A stretch of DNA of 64,000 nt from Micromonospora inositola (GCF_900090285.1 NZ_LT607754.1:4366001-4430000); one strand, 5' to 3'. Positions 27,962-36,270 are shown, numbered from the stretch's first letter. The notes: generated by a model not told the origin, from the sequence alone. Made by a program: numbers and translations.

Positions 27962-28378
27962 TCAGTCGTGCAGCGTACGCAGGATGCGGGCCAGGTCGGC
28001 CCGGTCGGCCGCGCCGAGGTCGCCGAAGAAGCGTTCCGCCTCGGCGTCCCGGGCGGCCCGGATCGCCGTCCCCACCCGGGTGCCCTCGTCGGTCAGCGCG
28101 ACCAGGGTCGCGCGCCGGTCGTCGGGGTCGGGCTGGCGTGCGACGAGGCCGCGCTCCTCCAGGCCGTCGACCACCTCGGTGGTGGAGCGCGGGGCGATGT
28201 GCAGGTGCTCGGCGAGCGTGCTGAGCCGCAGCGCGCCGTGCCGCAGCAGCACCGCGAGGGCCCGGGCGTGACCGGGGTTGATCTCCCACGGTTCGAGGGT
28301 GCGGCGGGACTGGTGACGCAGCCGCCGGGCCACCGCCCAGAACAGCTCGGCCAGGCTCTCCTCGTCGTTCCCGGTCAC
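27962..28378 (-). CDS. MarR-family transcriptional regulator
   Basis: The product is 138 residues. The winged helix spans about 45-110: LRLSTLAEHLHIAPRSTTEV, VDGLEERGLVARQPDPDDRR, ATLVALTDEG, with the DxRxxxVxLT wing pattern intact. The start is GTG 28378. It is divergent from an exporter-type ABC gene and shares a perfect palindrome with it, the usual arrangement for a MarR repressor of a drug efflux pump. Confidence 0.94.
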   Translation of the reverse strand: MTGNDEESLAELFWAVARRLRHQSRRTLEPWEINPGHARALAVLLRHGALRLSTLAEHLHIAPRSTTEVVDGLEERGLVARQPDPDDRRATLVALTDEGTRVGTAIRAARDAEAERFFGDLGAADRADLARILRTLHD

Positions 28379-28405
28379 CGGAATACCGTAGCAGTACTTC
28401 CTGTT

Positions 28406-28426
28406 GTTACCTCATGATGAGGTAAC
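28406..28426. promoter_or_regulatory. Perfect palindrome GTTACCTCAT-G-ATGAGGTAAC (MarR operator)
   Basis: 10-bp arms around a single G lie midway between divergent marR (28378) and the ABC exporter (28461). Length and symmetry match MarR operators, predicting co-repression of both genes. Confidence 0.82.
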
Positions 28427-28460
28427 CTCAGCATCACCCCGAACAGGAAGCGAGCACCCC

Positions 28461-30254
28461 TTGGAAGCACCCCGAGAAGTCCGCGGTGGCGGCCCCCGCA
28501 CCGTCAGCGCCGCCGAGAAGGCGCAGGCCCGGCAGGTGTCACTGCGCCGCGTGGGCGGGCTCTTCGCCGCGCACCGCGGTCCGCTGGCCGTCGTCGTGGC
28601 GATCATCGTGGCGTCCTCCGTCATCGCGATGGCGTCGCCGTTCCTGCTCCGTACCGTGATCGACCGGGCCCTGCCGGAGCGCGACCTCACCCTGCTGGTC
28701 TGGCTGGTCCTCGGCATGGTCGCCGTCGCGGCGGTGACCTCGGTGCTCGGCGTCGTGCAGACCTGGATCTCCACCCGGGTCGGGCAGGAGGTCATGCACC
28801 GGTTGCGCACCGACGTCTTCGCCCACCTGCACCGGCAGTCGATCGCGTTCTTCACCCGCACCCGCACCGGCGAGGTGCAGTCCCGGATCACCAACGACAT
28901 CGGCGGCATGCAGACCGTCGTCACCTCCACCGCCACCTCGATCGCGGCGAACCTCACCACGGTCGTCGCCACCGCCGTCGCCATGGTGGCGCTGAGCTGG
29001 CGGCTGTCCCTGGTGTCGCTGGTGGTGCTGCCCCCGGCGATCTGGCTGACCCGCCGGGTGGCCCGGATGCGCCGCGAGATCACCGCGCAGCGGCAGCGCG
29101 AGCTCGCCGACCTGAACGTCACCATCGAGGAGGGGCTGTCGATCAGCGGCGTGCAGCTCAGCAAGACCCTCGGCGCCGGGCCCAAGCTGGTCGAGCGGTT
29201 CACCGCCTCCTCGGCGCGGCTGGTCGACCTGGAACTCCGCTCCGAGCTGGCCGGCCGGTGGCGGATGGCCGCGATGAGCGTCATCTTCGCCGCCATCCCG
29301 GCGGTCATCTACCTCAGCGCCGGCCTGCCCGCCACCGCCGGCACCCTGAGCATCGGCACCCTGGTCGCCTTCACCGCCCTGCAGGGCGGGCTGTTCCGGC
29401 CGCTGATGGGGCTGCTCAACGTGGGCGTCTCGCTGACCGCCTCGCTGGCGCTCTTCGCCCGGATCTTCGAATACCTGGACCTGCCCGTCGACGTGGACGA
29501 CCCCGCCCGACCGGTCGAGATCGACCCGGCCCGGGTGCGCGGGCACCTGCGCTTCACCGACGTCACCTTCAGCTACCCGGGCAGCGACACCGCCGCCGTC
29601 GCCGGCGTCAGCGTGGACGTCCCGGCCGGCACCAGCCTCGCCCTGGTGGGCGAGACCGGCTCCGGCAAGAGCACCCTCGCCGCGCTGATCACCCGGTTCC
29701 ACGACCCGGCCGCCGGCCGGGTCACCATCGACGGCGTCGACCTGCGCGACCTGCGCCTGGCCGACCTGGCCGCCGTCGTGGGCGTGGTCAGCCAGGAGAC
29801 CTACCTGCTGCACACCACCGTGCGGGAGAACCTCCGGTACGCCCGGCCGGACGCCACCGACGCCGAGATCGAGGCCGCGGCGCACGCCGCGCAGATCCAC
29901 GACCTCATCGCCGGCCTCCCCGACGGGTACGACACGGTCGTCGGCTCCCGCGGCCACCGCTTCTCCGGCGGCGAGAAGCAGCGTCTGGCCATCGCCCGTA
30001 CGCTGCTGCGCGACCCCCGCATCCTGGTGCTGGACGAGGCGACCAGCGCCCTGGACACCGAGACCGAGCGCGCCGTGCAGCGGGCCTTCGACGCGCTGTC
30101 GGAGGGGCGCACGGTGGTCACCATCGCGCACCGGCTCTCCACGGTGCGGGACGCCGACCAGATCGCGGTGATCGACCACGGCCGGATCGTCGAGTCCGGC
30201 AACCACCAGAGCCTGCTCGACCGGGCCGGCCGGTACGCGGCGCTGGCCGCCTGA
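28461..30254 (+). CDS. ABC exporter, fused TMD-NBD (multidrug type)
   Basis: The product is about 597 residues. It has six TM helices (about 30-310; first helix near LAVVVAIIVASSVIAMASPF) and an NBD with Walker A VGETGSGKST (about 396), signature FSGGEKQRLAIARTLL (about 500), Walker B ILVLDEATSALD (about 520) and H-loop TIAHRLSTV (about 554). It is a half-transporter that would homodimerise. I choose TTG 28461, with AGGAAG upstream, because longer readings would run through the operator. The MarR partner suggests efflux of a toxic compound. A hairpin terminator follows. Confidence 0.93.
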   Translation: MEAPREVRGGGPRTVSAAEKAQARQVSLRRVGGLFAAHRGPLAVVVAIIVASSVIAMASPFLLRTVIDRALPERDLTLLVWLVLGMVAVAAVTSVLGVVQTWISTRVGQEVMHRLRTDVFAHLHRQSIAFFTRTRTGEVQSRITNDIGGMQTVVTSTATSIAANLTTVVATAVAMVALSWRLSLVSLVVLPPAIWLTRRVARMRREITAQRQRELADLNVTIEEGLSISGVQLSKTLGAGPKLVERFTASSARLVDLELRSELAGRWRMAAMSVIFAAIPAVIYLSAGLPATAGTLSIGTLVAFTALQGGLFRPLMGLLNVGVSLTASLALFARIFEYLDLPVDVDDPARPVEIDPARVRGHLRFTDVTFSYPGSDTAAVAGVSVDVPAGTSLALVGETGSGKSTLAALITRFHDPAAGRVTIDGVDLRDLRLADLAAVVGVVSQETYLLHTTVRENLRYARPDATDAEIEAAAHAAQIHDLIAGLPDGYDTVVGSRGHRFSGGEKQRLAIARTLLRDPRILVLDEATSALDTETERAVQRAFDALSEGRTVVTIAHRLSTVRDADQIAVIDHGRIVESGNHQSLLDRAGRYAALAA

Positions 30255-30263
30255 CCGGCCCGC

Positions 30264-30297
30264 CCCGGCCCGGCGGTCGGGACGGCGCCGGGCCGGG
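30264..30297. terminator. Bidirectional hairpin between convergent genes
   Basis: 12-bp perfect arms (CCCGGCCCGGCG and its complement) with a 10-nt loop, placed between the stop of the ABC exporter and the stop of the minus-strand gene at 30310. Confidence 0.72.
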
Positions 30298-30309
30298 CCG
30301 CCCCCCCGG

Positions 30310-30780
30310 CTACCGGCTGAGCGCGGCGCGGACGCGCGGGTCCGCCAGGGCGCGCGCCATCGCCGCCAGCATCCCGCTGGCGCAGAGGCCGGGCGCGCCG
30401 ACCAGGAACTCCTCGCGCTCCATCCACTCGACCCGCTCGACGCCCGGCCGGTCCAGCAGTGCCTGGTCCAGGGTGCGCGCGGCGTCGTCGTAGCACATCC
30501 GGGCCTCGTCGCCGAGCCACAGCCCCCAGTGGAACGGGCCGATGAGGTCCGGGCCGCTGTCCGTCTCGTCGTAGATCTCCAGCCACCGGTCGCGCGACTG
30601 CGCGGGCGTGACGCCGAGCGCACTCGCCTCGACGAGGTCCCGGACCGTCAGTGGCTCCATGCCGCGCTCGGTGACCGGCAACGCCAGGCCGGCCAGCTCG
30701 TCGTCGTGCTCCGGACACGCGCAGTTGGGCCGCTGCGGCGGCGTCCAGTCTTCGCTTCCATGCCGGTCGATGAAGGCCAT
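30310..30780 (-). CDS. Conserved hypothetical protein
   Basis: The product is 156 residues starting MAFIDRHGSEDWTPPQRPNC, with an early CAC motif (NCACPEHDDEL) and acidic central text (EIYDETDSGPDLIGPFHWGL). It is predicted soluble; no family motif is recognised. The ORF is open further upstream, but ATG 30780 begins the compact domain. Function unknown. Confidence 0.7.
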   Translation of the reverse strand: MAFIDRHGSEDWTPPQRPNCACPEHDDELAGLALPVTERGMEPLTVRDLVEASALGVTPAQSRDRWLEIYDETDSGPDLIGPFHWGLWLGDEARMCYDDAARTLDQALLDRPGVERVEWMEREEFLVGAPGLCASGMLAAMARALADPRVRAALSR

Positions 30781-31234
30781 GGCGGGATCGTACGGGCGGT
30801 GCGTGCTCCCGTGGGGTCCCCGGAACGCCCGGCGGCCGACGGGCCGGCGAACATCCGGCGGCCGGCCTGGCACGGCGAATACCAGCGCCGTGGGTTGGCG
30901 TCAAGATGCCCCGACGGCTCGTCTAGTTGATCAACACGTCGGTAACGTCGCCCGAATGGTTGACGCGGAACATTAGTTGCCGATGGTCAACTGCTACCCG
31001 CATGCGTACGGACCGGTACCGGCTCCCACCTGGGAATCGTGTCGCCGGGTCCCGTCATGCCGGCCGGTCCGGACGGCGGATCTGACCGGGACCCAACGGG
31101 TCCCTCAGTTCGTCCTGGCACCGGTCTGAAACCAGCGCGCGTGGGGCGCTCTGGCATGCGCAGAGTCGGTGGCCCTTGGGTGTGGCCGCCGTCGACAGCC
31201 TTCGGGCTGTGTACATATCGGGGAGAAAGAACAA
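30781..31234. other. Intergenic region between divergent genes
   Basis: About 450 bp with no supported gene. It contains the promoter of the DUF4352-like lipoprotein, whose SD is GGGGAGAAAG just before 31235. No strong dyad or repeat copy was seen. Confidence 0.5.
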
Positions 31235-31792
31235 ATGCAGAAGCAGAACCGCCTGGCCGTCGCGGGCCTGGTCGTCGCCGGCCTGATCACTCTTGGTTGT
31301 GGTGCCGGCAGCAGTGACACCGGCAAGGTCACCGAGGGTGGCGCCAAGGCCACCGGTGCGGCGGCCCAGGCGGCCAAGGGCGAGACCAAGAAGGTCGCCA
31401 AGATGGGTGCCGACTCGGTGACGCTGGACGGTGGCATCCTCGTGTCCGCCAGCAAGCCGACGAAGTTCACCCCGAGCACCTACTCCGCGGGGCACACCCG
31501 GGGAAACAGCGCGATCCTGGTGTCGGTGACCATTGAGAACAAGGGTGCGGAGCCGCTGGACCTCGGCCTGGTCACGGTCACCGCCGCCTTCGGCAAGGAC
31601 GGTACGCAGGCGGAGAGCGTCTTCGACAGCGCGAAGGGCATCGAGAGCTCGTTCCAGTCGACGATCGCTGCGGGGCAGAAGCGGACGGCCAAGTTCGCTT
31701 TCTCGGCGGCCACCAAGGACCTGTCGCTGATCGCGATCACGGTCCAGCCGGGCTTCGACAACAACGTCGCGCTGTTCGAGGGCGCCCTGTAG
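31235..31792 (+). CDS. Lipoprotein with DUF4352/immunoglobulin-like domain
   Basis: The product is 185 residues. The signal segment LAVAGLVVAGLITLGCG has Cys about 22 (TLGC, a loose lipobox). A Thr/Ala/Lys linker is followed by a beta-rich domain (VSVTIENKGAEPLDLGLVTV, FDSAKGIESSFQSTIAAGQK, ATKDLSLIAITVQPGFDNN) matching the DUF4352/TRX-like secreted Ig-fold type that ends in a QPG phrase. It is membrane-anchored outside the cell. Codon use is slightly less GC-biased than its neighbours. A strong terminator follows at 31806. Confidence 0.85.
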   Translation: MQKQNRLAVAGLVVAGLITLGCGAGSSDTGKVTEGGAKATGAAAQAAKGETKKVAKMGADSVTLDGGILVSASKPTKFTPSTYSAGHTRGNSAILVSVTIENKGAEPLDLGLVTVTAAFGKDGTQAESVFDSAKGIESSFQSTIAAGQKRTAKFAFSAATKDLSLIAITVQPGFDNNVALFEGAL

Positions 31793-31805
31793 CGCAATGA
31801 CGTGG

Positions 31806-31840
31806 GGGTGCCGCCCAACCGGTCCCGTTGGGCGGCACCC
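31806..31840 (+). terminator. Terminator after the lipoprotein gene
   Basis: GGGTGCCGCCCAAC, a 7-nt loop, then the exact complement, 14 bp after the stop. This is a perfect intrinsic-type stem. Confidence 0.85.
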
Positions 31841-31909
31841 TCATGCCGGGGAAGAAAAGTACGATCTCCAACACCTGAGTCGGATGTCCGTCGTGGGTAG
31901 AGTGGCGCG

Positions 31910-32593
31910 GTGCATAACGGAGTGCAGGCTCAGGTGCCGGTGCTGTACGTCGCGGACGCCGACGCAGCGCGGCGGTTCTACGAGGTCTTCGGCTACTCCG
32001 AGCAGCGCTCGGGCGGCGACGGCGAGTCCCGCTGGTCGTACCTGCAGTGTGGCGAGCTGACCCTGCTGCTGGCGGCGGTGACGCCGCGCCTGGTCACCGT
32101 CGAGCTGCCCCTGCTGATCTATTTCTACGTCGACGACCTGACGGCGACGCTCCAGCGGCTGACCGCCGCCGGGTACGCCGTCGAGCGGGTCGGCTACCCC
32201 GAGCACGCCCCGGGCGGGGAGTGCCGGACCGCCGACCCGGACGGCAACGTGGTGGTCTTCGGGCAGCGCCGGGCCGTACCCGAGCAGGCCCGGGTCGAGC
32301 AGCCCGGCGAGGCGCGCTTCTCGCTGATCCGCCAGGCCGCCGAGGCGGTCCACCGCCGGGGCGGCGCCCCGGCCCGCTGCCAGATCGGCGGCCCACGCGG
32401 CGAGCCGTGCCCCGAGCCGGCCGAGGTGAAGCTCGCCGACTCGTGGGGCGACACCGTGTGGGGCTGCATGACGCACGCCGACGAGGCGCTGCTCAACGCC
32501 CGCTGCGCCTTCCTGGCCACCGAGGACGGGACGGGCCTCGGGCCGTTCCTCCAGGCGCGCCAGCCGCAGTCGGAGCGCGCCGCGCAGGGCTGA
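31910..32593 (+). CDS. VOC-domain protein with extra C-terminal domain
   Basis: The product is 227 residues. Residues 1-120 are a single glyoxalase/bleomycin-resistance (VOC) module: VPVLYVADADAARRFYEVFG, YFYVDDLTATLQRLTAAGY and the terminal DPDGNVVVFGQ. Residues about 125-227 are a second, Cys-rich domain (PARCQIGG, GEPCPEPAEVKLADSWGDTV, WGCMTHADEALLNARCAF) that is not VOC and is not recognised; its Cys/His pattern could bind a metal. The start is GTG 31910. Relatives include drug-binding or dioxygenase-like proteins. Confidence 0.85.
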   Translation: MHNGVQAQVPVLYVADADAARRFYEVFGYSEQRSGGDGESRWSYLQCGELTLLLAAVTPRLVTVELPLLIYFYVDDLTATLQRLTAAGYAVERVGYPEHAPGGECRTADPDGNVVVFGQRRAVPEQARVEQPGEARFSLIRQAAEAVHRRGGAPARCQIGGPRGEPCPEPAEVKLADSWGDTVWGCMTHADEALLNARCAFLATEDGTGLGPFLQARQPQSERAAQG

Positions 32594-32628
32594 CAGCCCG
32601 ATCAACAGCGGGCTGCGGAGCTCGGTGA

Positions 32629-32727
32629 AGGTGTCTCGAGACCCCAGTTGAATGCGACAACGAGTGGGCCGCCCTGCCGGACGCCTGGGTCGTCAACGTC
32701 CACCGCAGCGCGGTGGCGGCTTCCTGA
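32629..32727 (+). other. Short coding-like fragment
   Basis: The frame between stops reads ETPVECDNEWAALPDAWVVN then VHRSAVAAS and a stop. It has amino-acid composition of a real protein C-terminus but no start codon. It is probably a leftover from a deleted gene; family not recognised. Confidence 0.3.
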
Positions 32728-32775
32728 TGGTCGTCGGGATCGTCAACAGCGATCTTGTGGGGTTGACGTCTCGGA

Positions 32776-33165
32776 TTAGTCAGCCGAGCCGGGAGGCACC
32801 ACCCAGGCTGTTGGCTGACCGGTGATTGCCGTGATCAGGTCGAAGTCACCGTCGTAGTGCAGCACGGTGGCGCCGTGGCGTTCGGCGGTGGCGGCGGCGA
32901 TCAGCAGGTCCGCCATCGACAGGGCTCGGTGGTTGCCCTTGTGGAGCGCCTGGACCTGGACGTCGATCGCCCGGTCCCAGATCTCGTCGGGCATGGCCAG
33001 CCACTGGAAGCCGCCGAGGAGCCAACGCGCGCTGCGCGTCCTTGGCCGTGCGGGCACTGTGGATCACCTCGATCTCCACCGCTCCGCACACCGCCAGCAG
33101 CCCTCTGTCGGACAACTCGTCGAGCACGGGAGCTACGGTGGGCGTGCTGACTCGCTGCCGGGAGA
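32776..33165 (-). pseudogene. vapC: VapC (PIN-domain) toxin remnant, frameshifted
   Basis: The first frame reads [48 protein letters not shown] frameshift near 33035 then moves to [60 protein letters not shown]. Together they rebuild a normal ~130-residue VapC RNase, but the N-terminal strand with the first catalytic Asp (xxLxDTS) is missing because a TAA precedes the alignment. It lies head-to-head with an intact vapB-like gene rather than downstream of it. Confidence 0.8.
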
Positions 33166-33177
33166 GAGGCCCTTACC

Positions 33178-33378
33178 ATGTCACGAACGATCCTGGACGT
33201 TCACGACGACCTGCTCGCGGAAGCGTCGAAGATCCTGGGTACCACGACGAAGAAGGCGACTGTCAACGCCGCTCTTGAAGCGGTCGTCAATAGGGAAAAG
33301 CGGCGCGAGTTTGCCGACTGGCTCAAGAGCGGTGGGCTTCCCGACCTGACCGGTGGAACGGGCGCGGCCGGGCGATGA
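33178..33378 (+). CDS. vapB: VapB-type antitoxin
   Basis: The product is 66 residues: MSRTILDVHDDLLAEASKIL, GTTTKKATVNAALEAVV, NREKRREFADWL. This is the ribbon-helix-helix DUF2191/VapB pattern in which TxKKxTVNxAL is diagnostic. Normally vapC follows immediately; here the next plus-strand gene is a VOC protein and the only vapC sequence is a broken copy on the opposite strand. It is an orphan antitoxin, possibly retained as a DNA-binding regulator. SD GAGAGG is weakly placed. Confidence 0.85.
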   Translation: MSRTILDVHDDLLAEASKILGTTTKKATVNAALEAVVNREKRREFADWLKSGGLPDLTGGTGAAGR

Positions 33379-33405
33379 TATCAAGAATGCGCGTAGTTGA
33401 TATCA
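33376..33405. repeat. Inverted repeat TGATATCAA-N12-TTGATATCA
   Basis: Perfect 9-bp AT-rich arms start at the stop codon of vapB, in a GC-rich setting. It could be a VapB or other operator, or a small terminator. Confidence 0.5.
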
Positions 33406-33507
33406 CTGCTCTCGGGGCGCGCCGGGCGGGATTACTCGGTTTGCGCGAACGTCACCGCGGCGCGCAACCGGCCCGGAATTATCCGACCGGTATGTCAGGA
33501 TGGCGGG

Positions 33508-34281
33508 ATGACGACACCAGAGTTCCCCAAGGGCGCTCCGACCTGGGTTGACATCGGCACGACCGACATTCCGGGTGCCGTCGCCTTCTACACCCGGCTC
33601 TTCGGCTGGACACACCTGGACTTCGGACCCGACGCGGGCGGCTACGGAGCGTTCCTCAAGGACGGCCGGCAGACGGCCGGGATCGGCCCGGCGGCGGATG
33701 CGGAGCGCGGCACGTCCTGGGCGACCTATCTCGCTACGGACGACGCGACGGCGACCGCTGCCGCCGCGGAGGGCACCGGCGCAAAGGTGATCATGGGACC
33801 GATGCAGGTGATGGACCAGGGCACCATGGCGGTCCTGCTCGACCCCACGGGCGCGTACGTCTCGATCTGGCAGCCCGGCAAGCACCGCGGTGCCGAGGTG
33901 ACCGGCGAGCACGGCAGCCTCACCTGGGCCGAGCTCATGACGAGCGACATCGCGGCGAGCAAGGCGTTCTACACCTCCGTCTTCGGGGTCACGACGCGGG
34001 ACGTGGCAATGGGCGGCAACGAGACCTACACGCTCATCGAGGCCGGTGGGCAGCCCGTGGCGGGAGCCTTGCAGATCAGGCCCGACTGGGGACCGATGCC
34101 CTCGCAGTGGAGCGTCTACTTCGCCGTCGACGACTGCGACGCCACCGCGGACCTGGCCATCTCGCTGGGCGCGACGGAGAAGCTGCGGCAGGACTCGCCC
34201 GCCGGGCGATTCGCCACACTCATCGACCCGCAGGGTGGCGTCTTCTCGATCATCAAGAACGACCCGAACTTCTCCATGTGA
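33508..34281 (+). CDS. Tandem VOC-domain protein (glyoxalase superfamily)
   Basis: The product is 257 residues with two VOC modules. Module 1 has VDIGTTDIPGAVAFYTRLFG and closes at LLDPTGAYVSIWQPG (to about 125). Module 2 has AELMTSDIAASKAFYTSVFG, YFAVDDCDATADLAISLGA and closes at LIDPQGGVFSIIKND. The double-module form resembles actinobacterial hydroxylase or resistance-type VOC proteins, often annotated as 27 kDa antigen Cfp30B-like. ATG 33508 fits; a hairpin terminator follows at 34291. Confidence 0.92.
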   Translation: MTTPEFPKGAPTWVDIGTTDIPGAVAFYTRLFGWTHLDFGPDAGGYGAFLKDGRQTAGIGPAADAERGTSWATYLATDDATATAAAAEGTGAKVIMGPMQVMDQGTMAVLLDPTGAYVSIWQPGKHRGAEVTGEHGSLTWAELMTSDIAASKAFYTSVFGVTTRDVAMGGNETYTLIEAGGQPVAGALQIRPDWGPMPSQWSVYFAVDDCDATADLAISLGATEKLRQDSPAGRFATLIDPQGGVFSIIKNDPNFSM

Positions 34282-34290
34282 CGCTGCGTC

Positions 34291-34314
34291 CGGCCCACCG
34301 CTCCAGGTGGGCCG
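34291..34314 (+). terminator. Terminator after tandem VOC gene
   Basis: CGGCCCACC-GCTCCA-GGTGGGCCG, perfect 9-bp stem 9 bp after the stop. Confidence 0.75.
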
Positions 34315-34377
34315 CCGCCACAATGCCCCTTGAGCAGGTGCGAATCGCGGGCGTCGACACGCTCGTTGCCCTTTCAC

Positions 34378-35012
34378 TCATCCGTCCGCCATGAGGTTGA
34401 CCGGCCGTTGGGGGAGACGGATCCTCCCCTCGCCGAGCAGTCGGATCAGCGTCGACCCCAGCGCCGCGGCATCCACCGCCCCGCCCGTGTGGGTCAGAGC
34501 CGAGATCTCTGCCCCGAAGTTGTCGGAGGAGGGCCACCAATCACAGAGGCCTGCCGGCAGGCTGCGGGTCAACCCGTGCGCGCCGATGCTCGTGCCAACC
34601 GGCTTGTGCAGCGTGCCGGCGGTCCGCCCCTGTAACGCCGCAACCGTTGCCGGCGCCGACCCCGCCGCTTGGCCAGGGCTGGCACCGTCGCAGGCCATCC
34701 GTCCGGCCAGTGTGGTCCAGCCACGGCTCGATGCCAGAGATGCCCTGCATGGCTGCCCACCACATGTACGCATGCCAAACGCTGATCGGCGGTGGGCAGA
34801 CTCCCTCATGCGTGAGGCGGACGTGGGTCCGAATCAGCCCGTCGACGGTGAAGCAGGCGAGCTGGCCGGCGCTGGTGGCCCGCAGTGTCCCGCTGGACCG
34901 GCACCACGTTGCCACCGGTCGCACCGATCGCATCACCGAGCATCAGCCCGAGCATCAGCCCGAGCACGCAGCCCCGAGCGGTCGCGACCTGCTCTTCCGT
35001 CACCCTGGTCAT
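34378..35012 (-). pseudogene. ADP-ribosylglycohydrolase remnant, multiply frameshifted
   Basis: Three frames must be joined to follow the family. The start is MTRVTEEQVATARGCVLGLM with GDAIGATGGN. The second frame has TSAGQLACFTVDGLIRTHVR and VWHAYMWWAAMQG. The third has TSIGAHGLTRSLPAGLC and FGAEISALTHTGGAVDAAAL. These are ADP-ribosyl-(dinitrogen reductase) hydrolase motifs; the GDAIGA and FTVDG segments normally hold metal-binding residues. A 12-bp unit is tandemly duplicated near 34940-34965, giving GLMLGLMLG. The C-terminal half is absent. Confidence 0.8.
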
Positions 35013-35280
35013 TCCGCGAAGCATAGGGGCGGGTGGCACGGGAGCGGCTCGGGGCCGAGGTGCTGGTGACGGGGTGGAGGCCGGACAGCTGGATGTAGAT
35101 ATCGCGCTTGGCGGTCGCGTTGCCGCGTCGGTTGATTTCGTAGCCGGTCAGCCAGATCCAACCGGAGTACGTCGGGCGGTCGCAGACCGAGACAACGCGG
35201 AACGTCAGGGCGCGATCTCCGGCGAACTGCACCGAGGCCCGGCCGTCGATCAGCAGCAGGTCGCCGAGGGAGGGGCGCAC
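34933..35280 (-). CDS. Small conserved hypothetical protein with run-on C-terminus
   Basis: The first ~72 residues, MRPSLGDLLLIDGRASVQFA, then FRVVSVCDRPTYSGWIWLTG and YEINRRGNATAKRDIYIQ, form a compact beta-rich domain seen in short actinobacterial proteins of unknown function. After HPV the frame continues through low-complexity Arg/Ala/Ser text that overlaps the ADP-ribosylglycohydrolase remnant, so the native stop seems lost. The start is GTG 35280. It is 3 bp after a 19-codon ORF on the same strand. Confidence 0.6.
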   Translation of the reverse strand: MRPSLGDLLLIDGRASVQFAGDRALTFRVVSVCDRPTYSGWIWLTGYEINRRGNATAKRDIYIQLSGLHPVTSTSAPSRSRATRPYASRNDQGDGRAGRDRSGLRARADARADAR

Positions 35281-35283
35281 GGG

Positions 35284-35343
35284 CTACCAGGGGCCCTCAT
35301 TCGTGTGGTACTCCTGCGGCGGCACGCACTCGAGCTGGGCCAC
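35284..35343 (-). CDS. 19-residue leader-like micro-ORF
   Basis: GTG 35343 with GGAGAAAGG upstream encodes MAQLECVPPQEYHTNEGPW and stops at TAG, 3 bp before the GTG of the next gene. The good SD and tight spacing suggest a translated peptide coupled to the downstream gene, or the C-terminus of a lost gene. No family known. Confidence 0.4.
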   Translation of the reverse strand: MAQLECVPPQEYHTNEGPW

Positions 35344-35482
35344 CTCGATACACCTTTCTCCGGACTATCGACCGAAGCACGCGGCCGGGTGTGATCGGCA
35401 ACCTCGACCACTGTGAGACTCTGTGACGGCCTCGTCCGGTAACCCTGCGTAACGGTTACCCTGAGGCGGCACGTCGCTCGGC

Positions 35483-35503
35483 TTCCGGATCTGCCGATGA
35501 GCG
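35483..35503 (+). repeat. Dispersed repeat copy A
   Basis: Core TTCCGGATCTGCCGATGAGC; upstream of vanZ. Confidence 0.7.
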
Positions 35504-35581
35504 ATCACCCGATCTTGTTGCACGGGATCCACACATTTCGTTGGCGTGGGCTGATGCCCGGCCGAACTATGGTGGTCCACG

Positions 35582-36130
35582 ATGATTCCAGGCGGGTACC
35601 TGCGTTGGCTTCCGGTCGTGGCGACAGCGGTGGCTCTCGTCCTGGCCAGCCTGGTCGGCACGCGTCACCTCGTGGCCTGTTACCGGCAGCGCGGCGTCCC
35701 AGCGGGGCTGGCGGTCCGGCGGGCACTGGCCACGACGGCCATGGCGGTCTGGACGCTGCCGTGGCTGATAGTGGTCCTCACCCCACTCGACGCCCCCCGA
35801 GAGGTTCGGCTAGTGCCGCTGCGCGACCTTATGGAGATCCTCGCCGACCGCCCGCTGACCGCGTTCTTCCAGATCGGGGGCAATCTGCTGGTGTTCGCGG
35901 CGGTCGGGTTCGGTCTGGGCATGGGGTGGCAGGTCCGGTTCGCATACGTGGTCGCCGCGGCTGCGGGCATGTCGACCGCGGTGGAAGCGCTGCAGTACGC
36001 CCTGGCACTCGGACGCGTCTCGTCGATCGACGACGTGCTGTTGAACGCGACCGGTGCAGGCCTGGCCGTCCTCGCGGCGCGTCGGCTGCCGGTTCCCGAT
36101 CGCCTGCTGTCCCTACTGCCGCCGCGATGA
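35582..36130 (+). CDS. VanZ-family membrane protein
   Basis: The product is 182 residues with four to five TM helices. The VanZ core is visible: RLVPLRDLMEI, then FFQIGGNLLVFAAVGFGLGM and a STAVEALQYALALGRVSSID segment ending DDVLLNATGAGL. The conserved Glu in VEALQ and the Asp pair in SIDDVLLN are the family hallmark. VanZ proteins confer low-level teicoplanin resistance or affect the cell envelope. A copy of the dispersed repeat lies about 80 bp upstream. Confidence 0.92.
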   Translation: MIPGGYLRWLPVVATAVALVLASLVGTRHLVACYRQRGVPAGLAVRRALATTAMAVWTLPWLIVVLTPLDAPREVRLVPLRDLMEILADRPLTAFFQIGGNLLVFAAVGFGLGMGWQVRFAYVVAAAAGMSTAVEALQYALALGRVSSIDDVLLNATGAGLAVLAARRLPVPDRLLSLLPPR

Positions 36131-36270
36131 GCCCCTCCCGGTCACGGAGCCGGACACCCGCCACCGCGTGGCCATCCGCTACCACCGCTGGTCGCGTCGC
36201 AGCCGGGCTGGAGTAGCTGCAGCGATTAGAGGTCCGCTGGGGGCCACAACGTGGCAGTTATGATCTTGGC

